DNA of 64,000 nucleotides from JAKACA01 sp049510975 (lineage in GTDB: Bacteria; Actinomycetota; Acidimicrobiia; Acidimicrobiales; Bog-793): the NCBI GenBank assembly GCA_049510975.1, contig JBEKYM010000014.1, forward strand, positions 1 through 64,000, in the 5' to 3' direction. The notes under the pieces were generated by a model. That model made no database searches, had not been told where the DNA came from, and saw only the letters and a program-made list of their open reading frames with translations. Positions 28,064-36,233 of this stretch are shown one piece after another (the stretch's first letter is position 1; each line of letters begins with the position of its first letter). The position numbers were made by a program, and so were the translations under genes.

Positions 28064-29338
28064 TCAGCCCTTGCGGTCCGCCAGTGCGACGTAGTCCCGC
28101 CGAGGGCTGCCGATGTAGAGCTGCCGGGGGCGAGCGATCTTCGTGTCGTGTTCGAGCATCTCGGCCCAGTGGGCGAGCCAGCCAGCTGTACGCGGGATGG
28201 CGAAGAGCACGGGGAACATCTCCATCGGGAAACCCATCGCCTGGTAGATGAGGCCCGAGTAGAAGTCCACGTTCGGGTAGAGCTTCCGGCTCGTGAAGTA
28301 CTCGTCCGCCAGTGCCGCCTCTTCCAGCTTGAGGGCGATGTCGAGGAGGGGGTTCTTGCCGGTGACGTCGAACACGTCGTAGGCGACCTGGCGGATGATC
28401 TTGGCCCGAGGGTCGTAGTTCTTGTACACACGGTGTCCGAAGCCTTGCAGGCGCCCGTTGCCCGCCTTCACCGACTTGATGAAGTCGGGCACGTTCTCCA
28501 GCGAGCCGATCGACTGCAGCATCCTGATGACCTGCTCGTTGGCCCCGCCGTGACGGGGACCGTAGAGGGCCGCACAGGCAGCGGCACAGGCCGAGTACGG
28601 GTCGACGTGGGACGAGCCCACGACCCGCATCGCCGTTGTGGAGACGTTCTGCTCGTGATCGGCGTGCAGGATGAACAAGACGTCGACAGCACGGGCCAGT
28701 GCCGGGTTGGCGTCAAAACGCGGCTCCGCCGTCTTCCACATCATCGACAAGAAGTTGGCCGGGAAGCCGAGCGAATTGTCCGGGTAGACGAACGGCATGC
28801 CCACGCTGAAGCGGTGAGCCGCCGCCGCCAGCGTCGGCATCTTGGCGATGAGCCGGATGATCTGCTTGTAGCGGATGACCGGATCGAAGATCTCCACCGC
28901 CTCCGGGTAGAACGTCGAGAGCGCAGCCACGGCCGATACGAGGATGCCCATTGGATGAGCGTCGTAGTGGAAGCCCTCGAGGAAGCGCTTGCGCACGTTC
29001 TCGTGGATGAAGGTGTGGTAAGTGATCTCGTGGATCCACTCTTCCAGCTGGTCGGCCGTGGGCAGATCGCCGTGGAGCAGCAGGTAGGCGACTTCGAGGT
29101 ACGTCGACTTCTCGGCCAGTTGCTCGATGGGGTATCCCCGGTACTCGAGCTTGCCTTCGTCACCGTCGATGAACGTGATCGAGCTCTCGGCCGCCGCCGT
29201 CGTCATGAACGCCGGGTCGTAGAACCACACCCCCGGCAGCAGCTTTGCCCATTGCTCTGCTGCGATCCCGCCGTCGGTGATGGGGATCTCGATGGACTCG
29301 CCGTTCCGGTTGTCTGTGATCGTGATGCTCTCTGCCAC
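28064..29338 (-). CDS. gltA: Citrate synthase
   Basis: This enzyme condenses acetyl-CoA with oxaloacetate to begin the TCA cycle. GTG 29338 is chosen, with GGGAGG nine bases upstream on the minus strand, giving 424 residues; the longer open frame to 29518 has a low-complexity leader and is rejected. Signatures include SSITFIDGDEGKLEYRGYP near the N-terminus, the catalytic-His region LHADHEQNVSTTAMR and GFGHRVYKNYDPRA. It is a stand-alone gene; aconitase lies at 48203-50932. Confidence 0.97.
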   Translation of the reverse strand: MAESITITDNRNGESIEIPITDGGIAAEQWAKLLPGVWFYDPAFMTTAAAESSITFIDGDEGKLEYRGYPIEQLAEKSTYLEVAYLLLHGDLPTADQLEEWIHEITYHTFIHENVRKRFLEGFHYDAHPMGILVSAVAALSTFYPEAVEIFDPVIRYKQIIRLIAKMPTLAAAAHRFSVGMPFVYPDNSLGFPANFLSMMWKTAEPRFDANPALARAVDVLFILHADHEQNVSTTAMRVVGSSHVDPYSACAAACAALYGPRHGGANEQVIRMLQSIGSLENVPDFIKSVKAGNGRLQGFGHRVYKNYDPRAKIIRQVAYDVFDVTGKNPLLDIALKLEEAALADEYFTSRKLYPNVDFYSGLIYQAMGFPMEMFPVLFAIPRTAGWLAHWAEMLEHDTKIARPRQLYIGSPRRDYVALADRKG

Positions 29339-29465
29339 GACTTCCGACCTCCCGTCGGTTGCTGCGTCTCCCCACTGGGGCCTTACTGGCTGCATCCTAT
29401 GACCGGGCATGGCAAACCCGACAGGCGAGGGGGCCACCTGGGCGCCCGGCTGGCGAATGGGCGGC

Positions 29466-30185
29466 TCAGAGTCCGCCGCCGCCGGGGTCGCCGGCGCCGC
29501 CGTTTCGGGCCGTCCCACCGCTGGCGAGCAACCTGCGGGCGTCGTCGGCGACGGCGTTCGTGAGCTCGCAGAGGAGGTCGAGGCGCTCGGCGTGATGCTC
29601 GGCGTCGAGCAGCCGAAAGCGGTCGAGCGCCGTCAGGGGCGCGAGCGCGCACCAGGCCCACGCCTCGTCGGCGCCTCGAACCACGTCGGCCCCGCCGCTT
29701 TCGCCGATCGCACCGTCGGCGGCCCGTCCGTAGCGGCCCAGGGGCCGGGAAGGGTCGAGGGGCGAGTCCGCTCCGAGCTCGGACAGCAGCGCCCAGGCGC
29801 GCCTCACTGATGCCTCGGCGCGGACGACGAGAGCGGGTTCGGCCTCCTCCTCGTTGGCGTCGATCTCCACGACGGCGATCGGGTACGGGTCGTCCGGCAG
29901 CCACTCCAGCACACGAAGGCGGGATGTTCCGCGGCAAACGAGGGCATATCGACCGCCGGGGAGCTCGCTCGAGTCGACGATGACGGCGACCGTTCCGACG
30001 TTGACACGCGAGTCGCCTCCACCGACCTCGCGTCCCCGCTCGATCAGTACGACGCCAAAGGCGCCATCGCCTCCGAGACACTCGTTGATCATGACGCGGT
30101 AACGCTCCTCGAAGACGTGAAGCGGGAGCAGCGATCCGGGCAGGAGCACGTTCTCGAGGGGGAACATCGCGAGCCGGCGGGTCAC
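29466..30185 (-). CDS. Lon N-terminal (substrate-binding) domain protein
   Basis: A 239-residue stand-alone LON-substrate-binding domain with no ATPase or protease part. The N-terminus MFPLENVLLPGSLLPLHVFEERY is the domain signature, followed by GAFGVVLIERGREVGGG. GTG 30185 is chosen because it overlaps the upstream hydrolase stop (GTGA); the ATG of MFPLE is a shorter alternative. Such proteins are widespread and of unknown role. The last ~15 residues are Gly-rich. It ends a four-gene overlapping set (NUDIX, GNAT, hydrolase, Lon-N). Confidence 0.87.
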   Translation of the reverse strand: MTRRLAMFPLENVLLPGSLLPLHVFEERYRVMINECLGGDGAFGVVLIERGREVGGGDSRVNVGTVAVIVDSSELPGGRYALVCRGTSRLRVLEWLPDDPYPIAVVEIDANEEEAEPALVVRAEASVRRAWALLSELGADSPLDPSRPLGRYGRAADGAIGESGGADVVRGADEAWAWCALAPLTALDRFRLLDAEHHAERLDLLCELTNAVADDARRLLASGGTARNGGAGDPGGGGL

Positions 30186-30946
30186 GACGGATCGGCGCTC
30201 AAGTACTTCGCCAAGAAACCCTCGCTCGCCACGAACTCCTCCTCCGGCACCGCACCATGTGAGCCGACGGAAGCGTGCAGCCGCTTGTCGTTGGAGCCGA
30301 GCGCATCGAAGAGTGCGAAGGCGGTGTCGCGGGCGAAGAGATCGTCGTCCCACTGCACGAGGAAGAGCACCGGGCAGCTCACCTGCGGGGCGTCAGCCTC
30401 AATCCTGGCCCGCGTCGGCCCGGTCATGCCCATGAGGCCGAGCACCGCTACGGCCATGCGTGGTTCGGCGGCGACGAACGGGAGACCAAGGATGGTGCCC
30501 ATCGACAGCCCCCAGAACCCAACGGGGCCCGCGCCGACGGCGTCGAGGGACTGCACGGCGTCCACCGTCGCGACATAGTCGGCCACCATCTCGTCGGTCA
30601 TCCGGTCGTCGCTCGACCACACCTGGGCAAAGTGCAGGAACACTGCTCGCGAGCCAGCTTCTGGACCCTCGCCGCGGCGGTCACCGTGCACGGGTCCGTC
30701 GATGGCGGCGGCGGCATACCCGCGGTGCCTGACGAGACGTCGGGCCATCGACACGACATAGTCCTGGCGCTTGTTGCCCGATGCTCCGTGCCCGAGGACG
30801 ACGAGTGGGCACGGCCCCGCTCCACCGATCGGCGTCCAGAGCATGCCCGGAACCCTGCGTCCCTCGCGATCAAGATCGAAACGCCGCTCCCGCACGCCAT
30901 GGCTTTCGCCGTCGGTCAGCACCGTCATCGTCTGACGATTGGTCAC
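30182..30946 (-). CDS. Alpha/beta hydrolase (dienelactone-hydrolase-like)
   Basis: A 254-residue serine hydrolase. The likely triad is the Ser of GLSMG (GFWGLSMGTILGLPF), an Asp in VQWDDDLF and the His in VGSHGAVPEE. The oxyanion region LGHGASGNKRQD lies near residue 52. GTG 30946 overlaps the GNAT stop (GTGA), and its own stop overlaps the Lon-N start. No signal peptide is seen, so it is probably cytoplasmic. Substrate unknown; an esterase or peptidase is possible. Confidence 0.85.
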   Translation of the reverse strand: MTNRQTMTVLTDGESHGVRERRFDLDREGRRVPGMLWTPIGGAGPCPLVVLGHGASGNKRQDYVVSMARRLVRHRGYAAAAIDGPVHGDRRGEGPEAGSRAVFLHFAQVWSSDDRMTDEMVADYVATVDAVQSLDAVGAGPVGFWGLSMGTILGLPFVAAEPRMAVAVLGLMGMTGPTRARIEADAPQVSCPVLFLVQWDDDLFARDTAFALFDALGSNDKRLHASVGSHGAVPEEEFVASEGFLAKYLSADPS

Positions 30947-31428
30947 GGGCGGCGGTAACGGTAGACGTTCGTCTCTCGAGCTTCGAAACCCATCCGCACG
31001 TACAGCCGGTTGGCCGCTTCGCGAGAGGGCCGCGAGGTGAGGTCGACCGATGGGACTCCGGCTCGTTCTGCGGCTTCGAGGGCGGCATTGACCAAGGCGG
31101 CGCCGGCGCCGGCACCGCGCGCCGACCCGTCGACGACCACGTCCTCGATGACGGCCCGCAGCCCCGTCGGAATCCGGTACACGATGAGCGTGAGCGTGCC
31201 GACTACTGGCCGCTCATCGTTGTCGAGCCGGCACACGAAGAGCGTGGAGCCCGGAGCAGATGCGACGGCGGAGAGCTCCTCAGCCGACGGCGGCGGCGCG
31301 CTCGAGGAGAGCTGGGGGATCAGGCCGGCGATAGCTGCGACGAGGTCGGGGGTGACCTCGGACACGGTCTCGACCGTGACCGGCGCCGGCCGATCGGGAG
31401 ATGGCCGAAGGTCCTCGGACGGCGTCAT
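30943..31428 (-). CDS. GNAT-family N-acetyltransferase
   Basis: A 161-residue acetyltransferase from ATG 31428, which overlaps the NUDIX stop (ATGA); the frame is open upstream to 31668 but that part is antisense-like Arg/Pro-rich sequence. The acetyl-CoA site is IEDVVVDGSARGAGAGAALVNAAL and the C-terminal motif is NRLYVRMGFEARE. The substrate cannot be read from sequence. It is the second gene of the overlapping minus-strand set. Confidence 0.9.
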   Translation of the reverse strand: MTPSEDLRPSPDRPAPVTVETVSEVTPDLVAAIAGLIPQLSSSAPPPSAEELSAVASAPGSTLFVCRLDNDERPVVGTLTLIVYRIPTGLRAVIEDVVVDGSARGAGAGAALVNAALEAAERAGVPSVDLTSRPSREAANRLYVRMGFEARETNVYRYRRP

Positions 31429-32222
31429 GATTGGCCCCCGGCTGGCCGGCCGTCGCCGGCTGGCCGGCTGTCGCCGGCTGGCTGGCTGTCGTTGGCGGGT
31501 TCGTTGGCCTCCGGCTCGGGCTTGCGCCAAACCGGCTGTCGTGGCCGGTCGAACAGGACCTCGACCTGCTCGTTGCGGATCGCCTTGAACGCGTGCTCCT
31601 TCCACAGGCCGGCGCCGGCGAGCGGGCTCGGGAGGTTGCCCTCGGCAAACCACCCGACGTCTCTGCACTCGAGCGGGTGCGCCCGAAGCTCGCCACCGAT
31701 CGGTCGCAGTTGGAAGACGAGCGAGTAGAGCGGGATCTGGGTGATGCCGATGCGGAGACCGTCGAGGACCATGATCAACCGGACGACCTCGACGTCGATG
31801 CCCGTCTCCTCGCGGACTTCCTTCACCGCCACCTCAGCGGCTGAGTACCCGACGTCGGCCCAGCCTGTCGGGTACAGCCACACGCCTGAGTCTCCTCGCT
31901 GGACGAGCAGGATCTCCCCGTCGTCGTTGCCGACGACGGCCCCGACGGCCACCTTCGGCGTGACGTAGCCGGGAACCCCGGAACCGACCGCCTTCAGCCA
32001 CTCCTGCACGTAGCCTGCCGCATCTTCATGGGAGCCCGGTTGCCCGTCGCGTGCGAGCGCCGTGGCGGCGGCGGCGCGGATCTCTCCCGCCACGTTGAGA
32101 ATCTCCTCGAAGCGCTCCCGCTCGTACAGGCTCTCGGTGAACCCGAGTCCGGTCCGCGCGATCGCCGCTAGTGCCTCGCCCCAACGTACGAGGTCACGGG
32201 TCGAGGCTGTTTCGTCCGCCAC
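31425..32222 (-). CDS. NUDIX hydrolase with N-terminal NUDIX-associated domain
   Basis: A 265-residue protein starting at GTG 32222. The first ~75 residues are a helical NUDIX-associated domain (ALAAIARTGLGFTESLYERERF). The NUDIX box is GYSAAEVAVKEVREETGI, matching Gx5Ex7REUxEExGU. This architecture is often annotated as an ADP-ribose or UDP-sugar-type pyrophosphatase; the substrate here is unknown. The C-terminal ~25 residues are three PAGD-type hexapeptide repeats made by an 18-bp DNA repeat. It leads the four-gene overlapping set. Confidence 0.9.
   Translation of the reverse strand: MADETASTRDLVRWGEALAAIARTGLGFTESLYERERFEEILNVAGEIRAAAATALARDGQPGSHEDAAGYVQEWLKAVGSGVPGYVTPKVAVGAVVGNDDGEILLVQRGDSGVWLYPTGWADVGYSAAEVAVKEVREETGIDVEVVRLIMVLDGLRIGITQIPLYSLVFQLRPIGGELRAHPLECRDVGWFAEGNLPSPLAGAGLWKEHAFKAIRNEQVEVLFDRPRQPVWRKPEPEANEPANDSQPAGDSRPAGDGRPAGGQS
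31441..31494. repeat. 18-bp tandem repeat, three copies
   Basis: Three consecutive 18-bp units (31441-31458, 31459-31476, 31477-31494) differ at a few positions. On the minus strand they encode PAGDGR, PAGDSR and PANDSQ-like hexapeptides at the C-terminus of the NUDIX protein. The unit keeps frame and lies just before the stop. Confidence 0.85.
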
Positions 32223-32283
32223 GGCACATGACGCTAACCCGAGGAGCTGCCCGTCCGGTGCCGCCTTGTCGAGCTGAGCAACC

Positions 32284-33693
32284 CTACAGCTGAGGCACGT
32301 TCGAGAGTTTCAGCAGTCTCGCCGCGCCTTGGAGCCTCGACGGCCGAGACAGGTTCGACTGCCTGCTCGGCGGCCACGATGCCTTTCTCGCAAGCAGGTG
32401 TCGAAGATCGATCTGCAGGACCTCGAGCGAACGCTCCATCGCCCTGCCGACGCCCCGGAGCGTCGCGCCGGTGGTCCTGTCGACCCCGGCGGCCAGGTGT
32501 TTGCTCAGCCGGTTGAGCGGGGCCGCCAGCAGACCTGCGGGGAGGCGGGCGGCCAAGTTCGCCAAGCTCGAGGCGACGCCGCCTGTCGCGGCCGTAACGA
32601 CTCCGAGCAGGCGATGCAGGCCAGCCGTTACCGCCCCGACGCTTCCGATCGGGCGCGCCGCAGTCGTCGACCTGAGGACGGGCGAGCCGCTGGGGCGGTG
32701 CCGCGCCTTGTTGCCGGCGGCGGGTTCGCCGCTGGCACCTCCGACGTCGGAACTGCCGGCCTCAGGACCGGCGCGTCGCGCCGGTGGACTGCCGCGGTAG
32801 GCGGTCAGCGACGGCACCGACTCGTGAGCGGTTCGGCTGCCGGACGATGCCAGGCTGGCGAGTCCGGAGGCGGCGGGACGGGTGCCGACGACCGAGGACG
32901 CCGTGCCGGCAGGAGCGGAGGCCGCCACGATGGCGGACGCTGCCACGATGGCGGTGGTCACCACGGCAGCCGCCGCCCCGCTGATGGCGCCGGGCGAGAA
33001 GGTCGTGGCGACAGCTCGGGCCGAGGCTGCGAGGCTTCTGGCTCCCGACTCGAGGCGACGGAGCGCCCTCCAGACGAGATACAGCGGCGTGAAGACGACG
33101 CCGAGGGCGCCCTCGGCTCGAGCCAGTTGCAGATACTCCTGTTTGAGGGAGCGGCGCGCGCGGAAGAGGAGGGTTTCGACGGTCGACACCTCGACGCCGG
33201 AGTGCTGGGCGATCTGCTGATAGGTCCAGTTCCTGCCCTCGCGCAGCTCCAGCACTTCCCGATGCCGGTCGGAGAGGTTCCCAAGGGCGCGGGACAACAG
33301 GTCGCGGTCGCCGAGGCGATCGACAACGAGCTCCGGGTCATTTCCGGAGACAGGCAGGAGAGCGTGTAGGTCGTTCTCGTCGAGCGGTGCGGAACGGTTG
33401 CTCCGGCGTTGGGCGTCGATGCAGAGGTGGAGGGCGATGACCGTCAGCCAGGGGTAGAAGCGGCGGTCGCCGGCGAAGTCGGGCAGGGCTTGAAAGGCAC
33501 GGGCGAACGTTTCCTGCACGGCGTCTTCGGCCTCTGCGGTGTCCTGCAAGCGTCGCAGGCAGAACGAGTAGAGCCGGTCCCGGTAGTGCACGTAGAGGTG
33601 TTCGAAGGCGTCGGCATCGCCCTGTTGGGCACGCTCGACGAGCGTGCGGTCTCGCTCCAGGTCGACGTTGCCGTCCGTATTGCTCGTGCGCAT
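32284..33693 (-). CDS. ECF sigma factor with C-terminal membrane segment and long tail
   Basis: A 469-residue protein. Residues ~18-95 are sigma region 2 (DAVQETFARAFQALPDF, YPWLTVIALHLCIDAQRR) and ~128-190 region 4 (NWTYQQIAQHSGVEVSTVETLLFRAR). A linker leads to an Ala/Val-rich hydrophobic helix at ~236-260 and then a ~210-residue Ala/Ser/Arg/Pro-rich tail of low complexity. ECF sigma factors normally end after region 4 at about 190 residues, so this is likely a membrane-tethered sigma factor, its tail either outside the cell or acting as a built-in regulator. No separate anti-sigma gene is adjacent. ATG 33693. Sigma function is clear; membrane topology is inferred. Confidence 0.85.
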   Translation of the reverse strand: MRTSNTDGNVDLERDRTLVERAQQGDADAFEHLYVHYRDRLYSFCLRRLQDTAEAEDAVQETFARAFQALPDFAGDRRFYPWLTVIALHLCIDAQRRSNRSAPLDENDLHALLPVSGNDPELVVDRLGDRDLLSRALGNLSDRHREVLELREGRNWTYQQIAQHSGVEVSTVETLLFRARRSLKQEYLQLARAEGALGVVFTPLYLVWRALRRLESGARSLAASARAVATTFSPGAISGAAAAVVTTAIVAASAIVAASAPAGTASSVVGTRPAASGLASLASSGSRTAHESVPSLTAYRGSPPARRAGPEAGSSDVGGASGEPAAGNKARHRPSGSPVLRSTTAARPIGSVGAVTAGLHRLLGVVTAATGGVASSLANLAARLPAGLLAAPLNRLSKHLAAGVDRTTGATLRGVGRAMERSLEVLQIDLRHLLARKASWPPSRQSNLSRPSRLQGAARLLKLSNVPQL

Positions 33694-34113
33694 TCCTCAT
33701 CGCCTCGGGAGGGTGGTGGAGGCCCGTACCTACCCAGAAAGCTGCGTGCCCACACGCGTCGGGCGCCATCCAGCGCTGCTGGGCTGGCGTCCCGGCTCGT
33801 CGTTTAGCCGAAGGGAGGCGGGGCACCTCATCAGGATGCAATCCGACCCGCCCGGCGAGCCCGTTCCGATCGAACCCATACCGATCGACCCCGGCCCGAT
33901 CGTCCCCGAACCCGGTGATCCCAGGCCGATCGTGCCCGACCCGATCATTCCGGGTCCGACGGACCCGCTCGGTGATCCGCCGCCGATCGAGCCGCGGGTT
34001 TGAGCGCTCTGAACGCCGCCCGCGGGCGCTGAAGGGCGACGCCGACCGCCTCAACAGCGCGCCGCGCCCCTCGGGCTTGTGCGGTGGGCATCCGGCGACT
34101 CTGATGGTGTGCC
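33694..34113. other. Intergenic region between ECF sigma factor and ridA
   Basis: This 420-base divergent gap should hold the promoters of the ECF sigma factor and of the ridA gene; no -10/-35 pair stands out. It also contains a 55-codon plus-strand ORF with proline repeats (33836-34003), listed separately. Nothing else coding is supported. Confidence 0.4.
33836..34003 (+). CDS. Small proline-rich repeat ORF, function unknown
   Basis: A 55-codon ORF from ATG 33836 to TGA. The product is built from short repeats of the form P-[IV]-x-P-x-P (PIEPIPIDPGPIVPEP) and contains mostly Pro, Ile, Asp, Glu and Gly. Codon third positions are largely G or C, as in real genes here. A weak AGG lies just before the ATG, and AGGGAGG at 33812-33818 is too distant for a normal ribosome site. 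No signal peptide or membrane helix is present. It is divergent from the membrane-anchored sigma factor. The minus strand over the same DNA also encodes a repetitive Gly/Ser/Ile frame, so the strand is not certain. Confidence 0.4.
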   Translation: MQSDPPGEPVPIEPIPIDPGPIVPEPGDPRPIVPDPIIPGPTDPLGDPPPIEPRV

Positions 34114-34548
34114 ATGGAGCGCCGGAGCGCCAGGTCGGGTTCGCCGTTCGAGGAGACGATCGGTTTCTCGCGGGCGGTGCGAGTCGGCGACCGCGTCATC
34201 GTGTCCGGCACCGGGCCGATCTGGCCTGACGGGTCTTGCGACCCGGACGCCGGCGTGCAGGCCAGGCGTTGTCTGGAGATCATCGCCGCCAGCCTCGAAG
34301 AGCTCGGGAGCTCGCTCGACGATGTTGTGAGGACGCGGATGTATCTCGTGACGGCCGGGGACGCCGGACCAGTCGGGCGAGCACATGCCCGAGCCTTCGG
34401 AGCAGCGCGGCCAGCTGCCACCATGGTGGTCATCGCAGCATTGCTGGACCCGCGCTGGCGAGTGGAGATCGAGGCGGAGGCCATCGTCGACTCAGGCCCG
34501 GCAAGCGCCGGCGCTGATCCGCCGCCTACGGTGGCGGACCGGGAGTGA
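34114..34548 (+). CDS. RidA/YjgF/TdcF-family protein
   Basis: A 144-residue Rid-superfamily protein; members such as RidA hydrolyse reactive enamine/imine intermediates made by PLP enzymes. SRAVRVGDRVIVSGTGPIWPDG and the VVRTRMYL segment with the substrate-binding Arg are visible. A C-terminal ~20-residue Pro/Ala extension is present. ATG 34114. The Smr gene starts inside its stop (GTGA). The exact Rid subgroup cannot be set from sequence by eye. Confidence 0.88.
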   Translation: MERRSARSGSPFEETIGFSRAVRVGDRVIVSGTGPIWPDGSCDPDAGVQARRCLEIIAASLEELGSSLDDVVRTRMYLVTAGDAGPVGRAHARAFGAARPAATMVVIAALLDPRWRVEIEAEAIVDSGPASAGADPPPTVADRE

Positions 34549-34802
34549 GAAAGCTCAAGCTCGATCTCCACGACATCTACAACCGCGGCAGCGACATCGA
34601 CGCCGCCCTCCGAGCGATCATCGACGAGGCCGTGCGCGTCAAAGCCGGCGAAGTCGAGATCATCCCCGGCAAGGGGAGCGGCGCACTGAAGAAACGCGTC
34701 CTCCGCTTCCTCGATGAGGACGACATCAAGCCGCTGTACCACCGCGTCGAGAAGGACTCGAAGAACTTCGGTCGCATCTTCGTGCACTTCCGCTGGAAGT
34801 GA
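34545..34802 (+). CDS. Smr-domain protein
   Basis: An 85-residue stand-alone Smr domain, the nuclease-like module found at the C-terminus of MutS2 and in free-standing proteins. LDLHDI near the N-terminus and IIPGKGSGALKKRV in the middle are the signature segments; the motif DLH is kept, and the second loop reads GKGSG rather than the common HGxGxG. GTG 34545 overlaps the ridA stop. Possible RNA or DNA nicking activity is inferred from family only. Confidence 0.88.
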   Translation: MRKLKLDLHDIYNRGSDIDAALRAIIDEAVRVKAGEVEIIPGKGSGALKKRVLRFLDEDDIKPLYHRVEKDSKNFGRIFVHFRWK

Positions 34803-35409
34803 GCAGGAGCGCCGTCGCCGACCGCTGCGCCGGGCCGGCCCTACGGCGTCCCCGGCGTCGATCGATCGGGCGGCACGAGGGGTGAAGCTCGACCCACCCG
34901 ACCGGCTCGACGCCTCCGGTGCTCCCGCCACCGAGGTTGCCGCCCGGACGAAGCCGCCGTCAGTCGACCGCAATCGACGGCCGGCGGCGCGCGACGCTCC
35001 TTGGCGAGTTGTTCCAACAGCAACCGAGCCGACGAGCGATCACCCCGACCGAACCGGTCGCCGTGACGCGCCGTCGCACCGGCTGAGAGCGGGGAATCCC
35101 AACCGGTGCGACGGTGGCCGTCAGGTCGGTGTCCGACGCCCCCGGGCCCTCGGCCGCAGCCAGGCACGAGCCGGCGCCGGAGATCGGCGGGCGCCGGCAC
35201 CAGCACCGGCTCGCGCTGAGCGAGGGCGACGGGGGCTCCGGACACTTCGGCCCGCGAGGGGTATCAGAGGTTGATGCCAAGGCTGTGCGTCCTTCGTCAC
35301 CGTTCTTCGGCGACGCGCACGTGCTACGGCGCGGGCCGTCCTAACGGTGATGGAACGACCGGGGAGGGCATTTCTTGCGCGCGAGCGAGACAACACTGCG
35401 CGCTCCGGC
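34803..35409. other. Gene-poor gap between smr and larE
   Basis: About 600 bases between two convergent genes. Several overlapping frames are open on both strands because of the GC content, but their products are Arg/Pro/Ala-rich without recognisable domains, ribosome sites or consistent codon use. No tRNA, hairpin with T-run or repeat was recognised. It may be a decayed gene or untranslated DNA. Confidence 0.5.
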
Positions 35410-36228
35410 TCACGACGGCCGAGCGACCTCGTTCAAGTTGCCGGAACGAAGACCCTCGAGGTCGATCGTGACGTACTTGTAGCCGGCCGCTCGCACGGCG
35501 GCGACGACAGCTTGGCGGGCCCGCAGCGCCTGCTCGAGATCGTCGAGCGGGAGCTCGAGGCGGGCGAGCTCGCCGTAATGCCGGACCCGCAGGGCGCCGA
35601 AACCCAACGCCCGCAAGCCACTCTCGGCATGAGCCACCTGGCTGAGCACGCCGATGGTCACGCGAGTTCCGTACGGCACACGGGAGGCGAGGCAGGCTGC
35701 CGCCGGCTTGTCGGCCGTTCGCAGGCCGAGCTCGCGCGAGAGCCCCCGAACGTCGGACTTGGCGAGCCCCGCCTCCAGCAAGGGGAAGCGAGCTCCACGC
35801 TGCGCAGCCGCTTGCTGGCCGGGACGGTGGTCGGACAGGTCGTCGAGGTTGACGCCGAGCACGGCCACCCCACCAGTGGAGGAGGCGATGGGCTCGAGGG
35901 CGCCCATGAGCTCGGTCTTGCAGTGGTAGCAGCGGTCCATGCTGTTGCGTGCGTAGGCCTCGTTCGCCAGTTCGCTGGTGGCCACGGGTCGCCAGTCGAG
36001 GTCCCATTCGGCGGCCAATGCCTCACAGTCGGCCAGCTCCTCTGGGGCAAGCGAAGCCGAGACTGCTGTGACACAGATGGCCCGCTCGCGGCCGAGCACT
36101 TGTCGAGCGGCGTAGGCGAGCAAGGCCGAGTCTGCACCCCCGGAGAAACCCACCACGACACTGCCCAACTCCTCCAATATCTGCTCGAGCTTGGCGGCAG
36201 CGGGGGCGAGCTCGGAGACGACCTCCAT
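35410..36228 (-). CDS. larE: LarE-like ATP-dependent sulfur transferase
   Basis: A 272-residue PP-loop enzyme. LarE adenylates and thiolates the nickel-pincer nucleotide precursor of lactate racemase-type enzymes. The PP-loop SGGADS is at 29-34. Cys100 and Cys103 (DRCYHC) and Cys179 (AAACLASR) form a three-cysteine set; single-Cys relatives sacrifice that Cys as sulfur donor, while three-Cys types can hold an Fe-S cluster. ATG 36228 is five bases after the hemQ stop, so the two are probably co-transcribed. larB and larC are not in the window, so a true pincer role is not confirmed; a different thiolation target is possible. Confidence 0.82.
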   Translation of the reverse strand: MEVVSELAPAAAKLEQILEELGSVVVGFSGGADSALLAYAARQVLGRERAICVTAVSASLAPEELADCEALAAEWDLDWRPVATSELANEAYARNSMDRCYHCKTELMGALEPIASSTGGVAVLGVNLDDLSDHRPGQQAAAQRGARFPLLEAGLAKSDVRGLSRELGLRTADKPAAACLASRVPYGTRVTIGVLSQVAHAESGLRALGFGALRVRHYGELARLELPLDDLEQALRARQAVVAAVRAAGYKYVTIDLEGLRSGNLNEVARPS

Positions 36229-36233
36229 CGGGC

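Noticed and set aside
28064..29518. 484-codon form of citrate synthase
   Set aside because: The upstream part is low-complexity and lacks a ribosome site, while GTG 29338 has GGGAGG at good spacing and a standard product.
34841..35245. Minus-strand frame of 134 codons in the smr-larE gap
   Set aside because: No ribosome site, no domain, Arg/Pro-rich composition as expected for random GC-rich DNA.
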